Shown: positions 16,474-24,100 of the stretch, piece by piece
Layout of the letters: each line of letters starts with the position of its first letter
Numbering within the stretch: the first letter of the stretch is position 1
Assembly (NCBI GenBank): GCA_052032225.1
Contig: JBPEWY010000013.1
Span: forward strand, 17,485-81,484
Source of the DNA: JBPEWY01 sp052032225
GTDB lineage: Bacteria; Bacteroidota; Bacteroidia; Flavobacteriales; Flavobacteriaceae
Direction of reading: 5' to 3'
Length of the DNA stretch: 64,000 bases
Made by a program: the position numbers and the translations under genes
The notes under the pieces: generated by a model
Databases searched by the model: none
What the model saw: only the letters and a program-made list of their open reading frames with translations
Told to the model about the DNA's origin: nothing

Positions 16474-18921
16474 ATGTACGTAGTAAAAAGAGACGGCAGA
16501 AAAGAGCCCGTAATGTTTGATAAGATAACGGCTCGAATCAGAAAATTATGTTACGGCTTAAATAGCCTGGTAGACCCTGTAAAAGTGGCAATGCGTGTAA
16601 TTGAAGGATTATACGACGGTGTAACCACTTCTGAATTAGATAATTTGGCTGCCGAAATTGCTGCCACAATGACTACTACACATCCTGATTATGCAAGGCT
16701 GGCTGCAAGAATATCGGTTTCTAACTTACATAAAAACACAAAGAAGTCGTTTTCTGAAACCATGACAGATTTGTACAATTATGTAAACCCCAGAACCGGT
16801 AAAAAAGCACCATTACTTTCTGACGAGGTGTACAAGGTAATTATGGAGCATGCAGACACCTTAGACTCTACCATAATTTATAACCGCGATTTTGGCTACG
16901 ATTATTTTGGTTTTAAAACCTTAGAGCGCTCATACCTGCTAAAAATTAATGGTAAAATAGCAGAGCGCCCACAGCATATGCTTATGCGTGTATCGGTTGG
17001 AATACATTTAGACGATATAGATAGCGTTATAGAAACGTACGAACTCATGTCTAAAAAGTACTTTACACACGCTACACCAACCTTATTTAACTCGGGGACA
17101 CCAAAGCCTCAAATGTCGTCTTGCTTTTTATTAACCATGAAAGACGATAGCATTGAGGGTATTTATGATACTTTAAAACAGACCGCAAAAATTTCTCAAT
17201 CTGCTGGAGGTATTGGTCTTTCTATACATAACATTAGAGCTACAGGAAGCTACATAGCCGGAACCAATGGTACCTCTAACGGAGTTGTACCCATGCTTAG
17301 AGTATTTAACGATACAGCGCGTTACGTAGACCAAGGAGGCGGAAAAAGAAAAGGAAGCTTTGCAATTTATGTAGAACCATGGCATGCCGATATTTTTGAT
17401 TTTCTTGATTTAAAGAAAAACCACGGTAAAGAAGAGATGCGTGCCCGAGATTTGTTTTATGCACTTTGGATTCCGGATTTGTTTATGAAGCGTGTGCAAG
17501 AAGACGGACAATGGACTCTAATGTGCCCTAACGAATGTCCGGGGTTATTTGATACCCACAGCGAAGAGTTTGAAGCTCTCTACACCAAATACGAGCAAGA
17601 AGGCAAAGGCCGAAAAACCATTAAAGCACGTGAGTTATGGGAGAAAATCCTCGAATCGCAAATAGAAACGGGCACTCCTTACATGTTATATAAAGATGCA
17701 GCAAACAGAAAATCTAACCAGAAAAATTTAGGTACAATACGCTCATCTAACCTATGTACAGAAATAATGGAGTACACTTCGCCAGATGAGGTAGCTGTAT
17801 GTAATTTGGCTTCTATTGCCTTGCCAATGTTTGTTAAAAATGGCGAGTTTGATCATAAAGAACTCTTTAAAGTAACAAAGCGTGTTACTAAAAACTTAAA
17901 CCGAGTAATAGATAGAAATTACTATCCGGTAGAAGAAGCTAAACGCTCTAATATGCGTCATCGTCCGGTTGGTTTAGGTGTTCAAGGATTGGCAGATGCG
18001 TTTATTATGCTTCGATTACCATTTACAAGTGATGAGGCTAAAAAACTAAACCAAGATATTTTTGAAACCCTGTATTATGCAGCCGTTACTGCCTCTATGG
18101 AAGAAGCTAAAAAAGACGGGCCGTATGAAACATACGAAGGTTCACCAATATCTAAAGGAGAGTTTCAGTTTAATCTTTGGGGAATAAAAGACGAAGACTT
18201 AAGCGGAAGATGGGATTGGGGTAAACTCAGAAAGCAAGTGCTTAAACACGGTGTAAGAAACTCATTGTTAGTAGCGCCAATGCCAACAGCATCTACGTCT
18301 CAGATACTAGGAAATAATGAATGTTTTGAGCCTTATACCTCTAACATTTATACACGTAGAGTACTCTCTGGAGAGTTTATTGTAGTTAACAAGCACTTGT
18401 TAGAAGATTTGGTTAGACTTGGATTGTGGAACGAAGAGCTTAAACAAGAGCTTATGCGCAATAACGGATCGGTGCAAAATATAGATGTAATTCCGCAAGA
18501 CATTAAAGAATTATATAAAACCGTTTGGGAGTTGAGTATGAAAGACATTATAGATATGTCTCGTCAGCGAGGGTATTTTATAGACCAATCGCAATCACTT
18601 AACTTATTCATGGAAAACGCAACCTTTGCAAAGCTTACTTCTATGCATTTTTATGCTTGGAAAAGCGGATTAAAAACAGGTATGTATTACTTAAGAACAA
18701 AATCTGCTGTAGATGCTATTAAGTTTACGTTAGACAATACCAAGAAAAAAGAAAAAGTAACCGAAAAGGCACCTACTACTGCAACGGTTGTACAACCTAA
18801 AGTAGAACAAGGTAATGCAGCAGGTGAAGTACAACCCCTAACTCCAGAAGAGCTTAAAGAAATGATAGCTCGTTCTAAAGAAAGCCAAGGGGAAGACGAT
18901 TGTCTTATGTGTGGCTCATAA
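16474..18921 (+). CDS. nrdA: Class I ribonucleotide reductase, large subunit
   Basis: An 815-residue catalytic subunit. It starts with one ATP-cone (about 1-95, VVKRDGRKEPVMFDKI), the site of overall allosteric control. The catalytic barrel follows, with THATPTLFNSGTPKPQMSSCF, the SNLCTEI active-site segment and PMPTAST. It ends in CLMCGS, the redox-shuttle cysteine pair (Cys810, Cys813) re-reduced by thioredoxin or glutaredoxin. It reduces ribonucleoside diphosphates together with NrdB, encoded just upstream in the same direction. A Lys/Glu/Pro-rich linker at about 755-790 connects core and tail. A strong terminator follows. Confidence 0.97.
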   Translation: MYVVKRDGRKEPVMFDKITARIRKLCYGLNSLVDPVKVAMRVIEGLYDGVTTSELDNLAAEIAATMTTTHPDYARLAARISVSNLHKNTKKSFSETMTDLYNYVNPRTGKKAPLLSDEVYKVIMEHADTLDSTIIYNRDFGYDYFGFKTLERSYLLKINGKIAERPQHMLMRVSVGIHLDDIDSVIETYELMSKKYFTHATPTLFNSGTPKPQMSSCFLLTMKDDSIEGIYDTLKQTAKISQSAGGIGLSIHNIRATGSYIAGTNGTSNGVVPMLRVFNDTARYVDQGGGKRKGSFAIYVEPWHADIFDFLDLKKNHGKEEMRARDLFYALWIPDLFMKRVQEDGQWTLMCPNECPGLFDTHSEEFEALYTKYEQEGKGRKTIKARELWEKILESQIETGTPYMLYKDAANRKSNQKNLGTIRSSNLCTEIMEYTSPDEVAVCNLASIALPMFVKNGEFDHKELFKVTKRVTKNLNRVIDRNYYPVEEAKRSNMRHRPVGLGVQGLADAFIMLRLPFTSDEAKKLNQDIFETLYYAAVTASMEEAKKDGPYETYEGSPISKGEFQFNLWGIKDEDLSGRWDWGKLRKQVLKHGVRNSLLVAPMPTASTSQILGNNECFEPYTSNIYTRRVLSGEFIVVNKHLLEDLVRLGLWNEELKQELMRNNGSVQNIDVIPQDIKELYKTVWELSMKDIIDMSRQRGYFIDQSQSLNLFMENATFAKLTSMHFYAWKSGLKTGMYYLRTKSAVDAIKFTLDNTKKKEKVTEKAPTTATVVQPKVEQGNAAGEVQPLTPEELKEMIARSKESQGEDDCLMCGS

Positions 18922-18949
18922 TAAAACTTCACACCTAAAACTTAACCGT

Positions 18950-18980
18950 AAGGGAAGCTGGGGAGCTTCCCTTTTTCTTT
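18950..18980 (+). terminator. Terminator after nrdA, likely bidirectional
   Basis: AAGGGAAGCT (18950-18959) pairs perfectly with AGCTTCCCTT (18964-18973) around a GGGG loop, followed by TTTCTTTTT. The convergent gene on the minus strand ends at 18981, so the hairpin may serve both, although the T-tract favours the plus strand. Confidence 0.9.
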
Positions 18981-19697
18981 TTACTTTAAATAATCTGTGC
19001 CCAGATATTTATTGTCTTTGTTATAATACCAAGCTCTGTTTTTTGGTATTTTAATTCCGCTAACTTCTTTTATTCCGGTTAATAAAATGTATTCTCCACT
19101 ATCGGGCTTTTCTTTTCCTTTTTCATCGGTCTTAAAAAATTGGTAAACCTCCATAGCGTAGGTTTTGGGATTAAAATAAAAGTACCAAACATCAGATCCT
19201 ACATTTGCATCGTAAGTAACTTTAACAACTAAATACTCTTTTCCTTTAAATGTTTTTTTTGATACGTTAGGATGAATATTGGTGCCGGCATCTTTTAATT
19301 TCATGGGTAAACCATATAAATATGTGTAGTAGTTTTTGTAAAGATTGGCTCTATCACAATTTAAGTTATGAGCTTTTGCAATACTATCCGGTATGCTTGT
19401 GTTACCGTTAAAGGCAATTTGGCACTCTCCTTTGTTAATGGTGTATTCTGTGGTGTTGTTACCTCTTGTTGCCTTTACATAAAAGTAGCGTTTGGGTAAG
19501 TTAATAACAATGGTACTATTTCTGTTGGGTTGTGTAGGTGTTTTCATGGTTACTAATAACGTATCGTTAAATGTAGCCCAATTGTTATTTGGGTCGTGGT
19601 AAGCAATAGCTCGTTCTACTACTTGTGGCCCGGTTAATTGTTGAGACCAAACATTACTTATTAAACAAAAGCCAAAAAGCAAAAACAGTTTTTTCAT
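18981..19697 (-). CDS. Secreted DUF6503-like protein
   Basis: A 238-residue protein with a Sec signal peptide (MKKLFLLFGFCLISNVWSQ, cleavage near residue 19). The mature part contains the pattern expected of the Bacteroidota DUF6503 group: an N-terminal AIAYHDPNNNWATF motif, a central YKNYYTYLYGLPMKL, and a C-terminal strand-rich region with WYFYFNPKTYAMEVYQF and a final WYYNKDNKYLGTDYL. It resembles outer-membrane lipoprotein-sorting (LolA/LolB-like) folds, but that is inference. No function is established. It lies downstream of the phosphate transporter gene behind a terminator, so it is probably not part of that operon. Confidence 0.7.
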   Translation of the reverse strand: MKKLFLLFGFCLISNVWSQQLTGPQVVERAIAYHDPNNNWATFNDTLLVTMKTPTQPNRNSTIVINLPKRYFYVKATRGNNTTEYTINKGECQIAFNGNTSIPDSIAKAHNLNCDRANLYKNYYTYLYGLPMKLKDAGTNIHPNVSKKTFKGKEYLVVKVTYDANVGSDVWYFYFNPKTYAMEVYQFFKTDEKGKEKPDSGEYILLTGIKEVSGIKIPKNRAWYYNKDNKYLGTDYLK

Positions 19698-19720
19698 TTT
19701 TTAAAATTTTTAGAAAGGTA

Positions 19721-19752
19721 TAAAAAAAGGAGCATGATTTTCATGCTCCTTT
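19721..19752 (-). terminator. Terminator of the phosphate transporter gene
   Basis: AAGGAGCATGA (19727-19737) pairs perfectly with TCATGCTCCTT (19741-19751) around a 3-nt loop. On the minus strand the stem is followed by a run of T (positions 19728-19722). Confidence 0.9.
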
Positions 19753-19773
19753 AGTTTTCTGCTTAAATATTGC

Positions 19774-22014
19774 TTACTCTTGTGGCTTATAGTATAAATC
19801 TATTAAGTTGTTTGCAGCCACTAATAAATCTTGAGTTTCTTGTAATAAATTAAAGTACAAGGTGGTGTTTTTAGCGCTAGATTCTTCTTTTCTGGTGCGC
19901 TCAACCTGCTTTTTAATTTTCTTAATAATCAAATCAAAAATACCAGGCATTTTTTCTAATACACCGCCAAGCTCCTCGAAAGATTTACGCTCAAAAATAG
20001 AAGCCATCTCAGAGAATAAAGCATCTACGTTTTCTTCTATTTCTTTTAAGTCTTTTAACTGTTTAAAGCGTAGCTTATTGTGGTTATTGTTAACATGCTT
20101 ATGGCTTATTTTAGCAATGTACTCTAATGATTGGCTCATGTCTTGCAAATAAGCTAACATGTTAATATAGAAATCGCTGGCATGTAAACTAGACTCGTCT
20201 AAGTTTTTAATAAAGTAGAAAATATTATCGCGAAGTTCTTCTACCTCATCATTTAACTTATCTATACCTTTTTTACTCTTTTTAAGCTTTTTAAGTTCAA
20301 GCCTAGAAAGCCCATCTATAGTATTAGAATAAATTTTATTTCCTCTGGTTAAGAATGATTTAATGTTGGCAGCACTCTCATCCATAACACCTTGAACTGA
20401 GCTGCTTTCTGTGCTACTTAAACCATTAATTTCTTTTTCGGCTTTTAATTTGTTTGAATAGTTAATAGCATTTCTAACCAGAAGTAATACCGCTAGCAAT
20501 AATAATATTGCTACCATAGAAGGCACGTGTATATTAATTAAATAAGCAACTGTAGATGATGCTATAAAGGCAATGATTGCTGTTAAGAACCAACCTCCAA
20601 TAACATTTAATACTCCGGCAACTCTGTAAACAGCACTTTCGTTACCCCAAGCTCTATCTGCTAATGAAGTACCCATGGCAACCATAAACGTTACGTAGGT
20701 TGTAGATAGAGGTAATTTCATTGAAGTAGCTATAGAGATTAGAATACTGGCAACCATAAGGTTTACAGAGGCTCTAACCATATCAAAAGCCGGCATATCT
20801 TTAGCTTTTTTAGCAGAAATAGCAAGAGCAGCAGGCTTCTCAAAACGCTTATTTATAAATTGTTTTGTTGTATTTGGTAATAAGGTGCTATAACTAACCG
20901 ATAAACCATTGGCTAAACGAACAATGCTACGCGATAAAAAGTTAGGCTGAAAACGCTCTTTAGCTTCTCCTTGTCTAGATAAATTAATTTCTGTTTCGGT
21001 TACGTGTCTTGACTTTTTAGAGAACCAAAGCGTTAATACCATTATTAAACCTGCAACACCTAATAATAATGTAGGGGTAGGCACTTTACTGGCTAATACA
21101 CCCATGCTAAACTCTGATGCTGCCATACCAGATGCAGCCCAAGCCTCATAAGATTGCCATGCGGCTATTGGTACACCAATAAAGTTAACCAAATCGTTCC
21201 CTGCAAAAGCAAGTGCTAAAGCAAAGGTTCCTATTAAAATTATGAATTTATAAACGTTAATTTTTAAAACACCAACAATTATAGCACAAACAGAAACCCA
21301 GAAAACCAGGCTGTATAATACTACTTGTAATGTGTTGTTTTTTACAAACTCTAAAGTAGCTTTATCAACAAACGAAGCTCCTTTAAGCCCCTTTATTAAA
21401 ATAAAGTAAGTTATGGCAGTTGCAGCTAAACCACCAAAAACAATACTAACCCATTTTGGAAGCTTTTCAAACTCAAAAGATAATAATACTCTAGAGATAT
21501 ACTGCACAATTGCACCTACGGTAAAGGCAATACCAACAGAGAGCAAAATACCCAAAATAATTTGTGTGGCTTTAGCCGTGTTTATATAGTTGCTTAGTTC
21601 TGTTGCAGAACCACCATCTGCGTAAATTTTTATTAAAGCTACAGCTACAGAAGCACCTAAAAGCTCAAACACAATAGATACCGTGGTAGAAGTTGGCATT
21701 CCCAGTGTGTTAAAGAAATCTAACAGTAAGATATCGGTTATCATTACTGCCATGAAAATAATCATGATCTCATCAAAGTAAAATTGTCCGGGATTCATGA
21801 TTCCTTTTCGGGCAACCTCCATCATACCACTAGAAAATAATGCTCCACAGGCAATACCAATACTTGCCGTAATCATTATGGTTCTAACAGGTAATGCTTT
21901 AGAACCTAATGCAGAGTTTAAAAAGTTAACGGCATCGTTACTAACCCCAACAATAAGGTCTGCAACTGCTAAAACCGCTAACGCAACAATCATTAAAAAA
22001 TAAATATTCTCCAT
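19774..22014 (-). CDS. Pit-type phosphate transporter with PhoU-like C-terminal domain
   Basis: A 746-residue protein. The first ~525 residues form two PHO-4 repeats with 10-12 membrane helices; the Pit signatures are GVSNDAVNFLNSALGSK near the N-terminus, GMPTSTTVS, GNDLVNFIGVP and PLSTTYVTFMVAMGTSLADRAW. From about 560 to the end there is a soluble helical domain with heptad-like Lys/Glu/Leu patterns resembling PhoU/DUF47 proteins. Such fusions are known in Bacteroidota and would put transporter and its cytoplasmic regulator in one chain. It imports inorganic phosphate across the inner membrane. The porin gene lies 72 nt upstream in the same direction; an 11-bp-spaced repeat sits in that gap. 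Confidence 0.93.
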   Translation of the reverse strand: MENIYFLMIVALAVLAVADLIVGVSNDAVNFLNSALGSKALPVRTIMITASIGIACGALFSSGMMEVARKGIMNPGQFYFDEIMIIFMAVMITDILLLDFFNTLGMPTSTTVSIVFELLGASVAVALIKIYADGGSATELSNYINTAKATQIILGILLSVGIAFTVGAIVQYISRVLLSFEFEKLPKWVSIVFGGLAATAITYFILIKGLKGASFVDKATLEFVKNNTLQVVLYSLVFWVSVCAIIVGVLKINVYKFIILIGTFALALAFAGNDLVNFIGVPIAAWQSYEAWAASGMAASEFSMGVLASKVPTPTLLLGVAGLIMVLTLWFSKKSRHVTETEINLSRQGEAKERFQPNFLSRSIVRLANGLSVSYSTLLPNTTKQFINKRFEKPAALAISAKKAKDMPAFDMVRASVNLMVASILISIATSMKLPLSTTYVTFMVAMGTSLADRAWGNESAVYRVAGVLNVIGGWFLTAIIAFIASSTVAYLINIHVPSMVAILLLLAVLLLVRNAINYSNKLKAEKEINGLSSTESSSVQGVMDESAANIKSFLTRGNKIYSNTIDGLSRLELKKLKKSKKGIDKLNDEVEELRDNIFYFIKNLDESSLHASDFYINMLAYLQDMSQSLEYIAKISHKHVNNNHNKLRFKQLKDLKEIEENVDALFSEMASIFERKSFEELGGVLEKMPGIFDLIIKKIKKQVERTRKEESSAKNTTLYFNLLQETQDLLVAANNLIDLYYKPQE

Positions 22015-22063
22015 AGTTAGTTTAGAATAAAATCATGCAAATTTCTGTATAAAGTACTGCACA

Positions 22064-22081
22064 ATTGTTATCAAATTGTTA
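22064..22081 (-). promoter_or_regulatory. Pho-box-like direct repeat upstream of pit
   Basis: Read on the plus strand, ATTGTTA occurs at 22064-22070 and again at 22075-22081, exactly 11 bp apart (7-mer plus 4-bp spacer TCAA). It lies 50-67 nt upstream of the pit start codon and just after the porin stop. The spacing is that of PhoB/OmpR-family operators; the assignment is inference. Confidence 0.5.
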
Positions 22082-22086
22082 TTTCT

Positions 22087-23286
22087 TTAAAAATGTAAAT
22101 CTAACTGCAACCTAAACATTAGTTGGTTGTTACCGCCCTCGTTATCTAAATAACTTATATCTGATTGTACTTTTAGTTTATGACCTACTATAAATTTTGA
22201 TACTCCTAGGGTGTACTGATGTTGAGGTAATTTTCCGGTTATAGATGCATCTGTTTTAACATTGGTATACCTTCCGGCAAGCTCTAAGTTGTTTTTAAAC
22301 AAATACCCCATTTGAAGGTTTAAAGATTCTCCAACCTCTACAACATCTCCTGTTGCAGAGCCGTCAGAGTTTGTAGCAATTGGGTTAGAGGCGTCTCTGT
22401 GAGCGTATTCTCCCATAAACGAAAACCCATTATGCTTGTACATTGCATCTACAAACCAGGTGTTTATATTAGTTTCGTGTAAACCATAATCTGTTTCCAT
22501 GTAAGAACCTAAATTACTTCTGGTTTTTACGGCATTGTTATTATGATCAAAAGTAATTCCGATGGCTAATTTAGGTTTAGGTTCACGTTTTAAATCACTA
22601 CCCGAATAATCTCCCTTGCTTTTAAATGCGCCAAATGGTAATAACTCGATTCTTGAAGTGTATTGATGACCTCCTAAATTACCACGCGTTATATTACGTC
22701 CCTCTCCTTGAGATATGGCAAATATTTCTTTAACTATAAAGTTGTTTCCGAGTGTAAAGTGATGACGTAATTGAATACCAATGTCTCGGTCTATGTTAAA
22801 CCTGCTGTTTAGTAAAGAACGATCTACCAATTGCATGTTTCCAGACGAAATAACACGCTCCCTGTTACCCGGTAATTTTGCCTGACCGGCCCAAAGCTCA
22901 AAGTTTTGATAAAAATTCCACTTAATGTAAGCATCAAGTATATACCTTGGAGCATTGTGAGTATAAACAGAAGCTCCAGAGATATCTCTGTTAGATAATC
23001 CTAACTCTATTTTATACTTGAGTTTTGGAGAAAAAGCAAATCCGTTAAATTTTAAACGAGCACGTCTGATTAAAGCACTTTGCTCCGGATTTACAAAATC
23101 ATTATCAACTTCATCCCATGAAAAAGATGATAAAAACTGCATTCTAGCAGAAAAATTCATGCTCCAAGTACTATCTTTAGCTACTACATCTAAAATTCCC
23201 TTTCCAAAAGTAGTTTCAGTAGTTTCTTGTGCATTTACAAAGCCAAAAGATAGCAGTAATCCTGCCAACCAAAGTCTGAGTTTCAT
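22087..23286 (-). CDS. OprO/OprP-type phosphate-selective porin
   Basis: A 399-residue outer-membrane protein from the ATG at 23286 (MKLRLWLAGLLLSFG...); an in-frame upstream ATG would add eight residues with no signal-peptide character. Signal cleavage is likely after VNAQ. The mature protein has the alternating strand pattern of a 16-strand porin, and motifs of the OprO/P family such as LIRRARLKFNGFAF near the N-terminus, WAGQAKLPGNRERV, and a C-terminal aromatic strand ending LDLHF. The family passes phosphate or polyphosphate in Gram-negative outer membranes. Its position directly upstream of a Pit transporter supports a phosphate role. It is divergent from the MORN gene. Confidence 0.88.
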   Translation of the reverse strand: MKLRLWLAGLLLSFGFVNAQETTETTFGKGILDVVAKDSTWSMNFSARMQFLSSFSWDEVDNDFVNPEQSALIRRARLKFNGFAFSPKLKYKIELGLSNRDISGASVYTHNAPRYILDAYIKWNFYQNFELWAGQAKLPGNRERVISSGNMQLVDRSLLNSRFNIDRDIGIQLRHHFTLGNNFIVKEIFAISQGEGRNITRGNLGGHQYTSRIELLPFGAFKSKGDYSGSDLKREPKPKLAIGITFDHNNNAVKTRSNLGSYMETDYGLHETNINTWFVDAMYKHNGFSFMGEYAHRDASNPIATNSDGSATGDVVEVGESLNLQMGYLFKNNLELAGRYTNVKTDASITGKLPQHQYTLGVSKFIVGHKLKVQSDISYLDNEGGNNQLMFRLQLDLHF

Positions 23287-23292
23287 ACGTAT

Positions 23293-23311
23293 TAGTTTTT
23301 GTCGCTGCAAA
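23293..23311 (-). promoter_or_regulatory. Porin core promoter and leader shared with the TonB receptor gene
   Basis: On the minus strand TTTGCAGCGACAAAAACTA begins with the 3' half of a -7 box (full 8-mer 23315-23308, GTTATTTG) and ends 6 nt before the ATG at 23286. It is identical at 17 of 19 positions to the sequence upstream of the TonB receptor gene at 28886-28868. Confidence 0.6.
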
Positions 23312-23322
23312 TAACCAATACT

Positions 23323-23351
23323 AATGTTAAGTTAATGTTTCCTAAAGATTA
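23323..23351 (-). promoter_or_regulatory. Pho-box-like 11-bp repeat array upstream of the porin
   Basis: On the plus strand AATGTTA (23323), AATGTTT (23334) and a weaker AAGATTA (23345) recur at exactly 11-bp steps. The proximal unit is 7 nt from the porin -7 box, the same gap as at the TonB receptor promoter. The array would lie over the -33 region, as expected for a PhoB-type activator. Confidence 0.55.
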
Positions 23352-23370
23352 AATAATAATAATAAAATAA

Positions 23371-23393
23371 GGCTACCTTGGCCGGAGGTAGCC
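23371..23393 (-). other. Terminator-like hairpin in the porin-MORN divergent region
   Basis: GGCTACCT (23371-23378) pairs perfectly with AGGTAGCC (23386-23393) around a 7-nt loop; the minus-strand side continues into an AT-rich stretch with broken T runs. No gene ends here, so if it terminates anything it would stop transcripts entering the porin promoter from the right. The rest of the 385-bp gap 23287-23671 holds two repeat arrays, a leader copy and otherwise AT-rich sequence with no gene. Confidence 0.5.
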
Positions 23394-23417
23394 GTGTTTC
23401 AGTAATAATACAAGGTT

Positions 23418-23443
23418 GACAAAAACTAATGTATATATGAAAC
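23418..23443 (+). repeat. Inverted partial copy of the porin leader and start
   Basis: GACAAAAACTAAT (23418-23430) followed by ATGAAAC (23437-23443) repeats, in the opposite orientation, the porin leader GACAAAAACTAAT and start ATGAAAC at 23303-23280. The ATG here opens a frame of only five codons. It may be the remnant of a lost gene or a small inversion-duplication. Confidence 0.5.
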
Positions 23444-23593
23444 GCGTCTTATAAGACATCTCAAAATTCTTTTTTTAATGTAAAGTAGGTGTGATTTTAA
23501 CTTTAAGTAATCTTTACGATTTACAAGTTAATTGCAATATAGTTGAGTGTTTTGTGATTTTCAATATGTTGAAAATCAATTATATACATCATT

Positions 23594-23633
23594 AATGTTA
23601 ATTTAACGTTATGCAAATGTTTACTAAATGTAA
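23594..23633 (+). promoter_or_regulatory. Pho-box-like array of four 7-mers upstream of the MORN gene
   Basis: AATGTTA (23594), AACGTTA (23605), AATGTTT (23616) and AATGTAA (23627) are spaced exactly 11 bp apart with 4-bp spacers. The array ends 9 nt before the TATTTTTG -7 box. This is the clearest of the four arrays in the locus. Its orientation relative to transcription is opposite to that at the porin and receptor genes. Confidence 0.65.
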
Positions 23634-23642
23634 ATTTTTAAC

Positions 23643-23650
23643 TATTTTTG
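23643..23650 (+). promoter_or_regulatory. -7 box of the MORN gene promoter
   Basis: TATTTTTG fits TAnnTTTG and lies 21 nt upstream of the ATG at 23672, immediately behind the repeat array. Confidence 0.6.
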
Positions 23651-23671
23651 AGTAACGTTAATCCAAAAGCC

Positions 23672-24034
23672 ATGAAAAAATATGTATTCATAGCATTAGC
23701 TTTTTTATTTGTTACAGTAGTTAATGCCCAAGAAAAAGATAACGCATCTTACCTAAAAAAGGGTGACGTAATTGAAGCTACTTTTTATTATGACAATGGC
23801 AAAGTAAGCCAGCACGGTTTTTTTAATGAAGAAGGCAAGTTGCATGGCAAATGGGTTAGTTATGATGTTAATGGAAAAAAAACTGCTATAGCCCACTATG
23901 AAAATGGCAAGAAAGTAGGAAAATGGTTTTTTTGGACCGATGAATCTCTAAAAGAAGTTGATTTTGTAGGTTATAGAGTAGCTAAAGTTGTAGAATGGAC
24001 AGGCAAAGAAGCCTTAGCAATTAAACAAGAATAA
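23672..24034 (+). CDS. Secreted MORN-repeat (YwqK-like) protein
   Basis: A 120-residue protein from the ATG at 23672 (MKKYVFIALAFLFVTVVNAQ), which is a textbook signal peptide cleaved after NAQ. The mature part has three consecutive toxin-antitoxin YwqK/MORN-type units: FYYDNGKVSQHGFFNEEGKL, HGKWVSYDVNGKK and AHYENGKKVGKWFFW. Such units form extended beta meanders; similar short proteins in Bacteroidota have no proven role, and the 'antitoxin' name is historical. It is divergent from the phosphate porin and has its own Pho-box-like array, so it is probably co-regulated with phosphate uptake. A strong terminator follows. Confidence 0.8.
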   Translation: MKKYVFIALAFLFVTVVNAQEKDNASYLKKGDVIEATFYYDNGKVSQHGFFNEEGKLHGKWVSYDVNGKKTAIAHYENGKKVGKWFFWTDESLKEVDFVGYRVAKVVEWTGKEALAIKQE

Positions 24035-24051
24035 CTTACTTAGAATGTATA

Positions 24052-24084
24052 AGAAAAGGCAGCCTGTTTTGGCTGCCTTTTTTA
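24052..24084 (+). terminator. Bidirectional terminator between the MORN gene and the beta-helix gene
   Basis: AAGGCAGCC (24056-24064) pairs perfectly with GGCTGCCTT (24071-24079), flanked by A-run on the left and T-run on the right, so it can act for both convergent genes. Confidence 0.92.
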
Positions 24085-24100
24085 TTTTAAGTGTAATGTT

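Noticed and set aside
23437..23454. Short ORF beginning ATGAAACGC
   Set aside because: It stops after five codons; treated as the remnant of a copied gene start, not a gene.
23672..24034. MORN/YwqK protein as an antitoxin with a neighbouring toxin
   Set aside because: It is secreted and has no toxin-like neighbour; the family name is historical, and the context is phosphate uptake.
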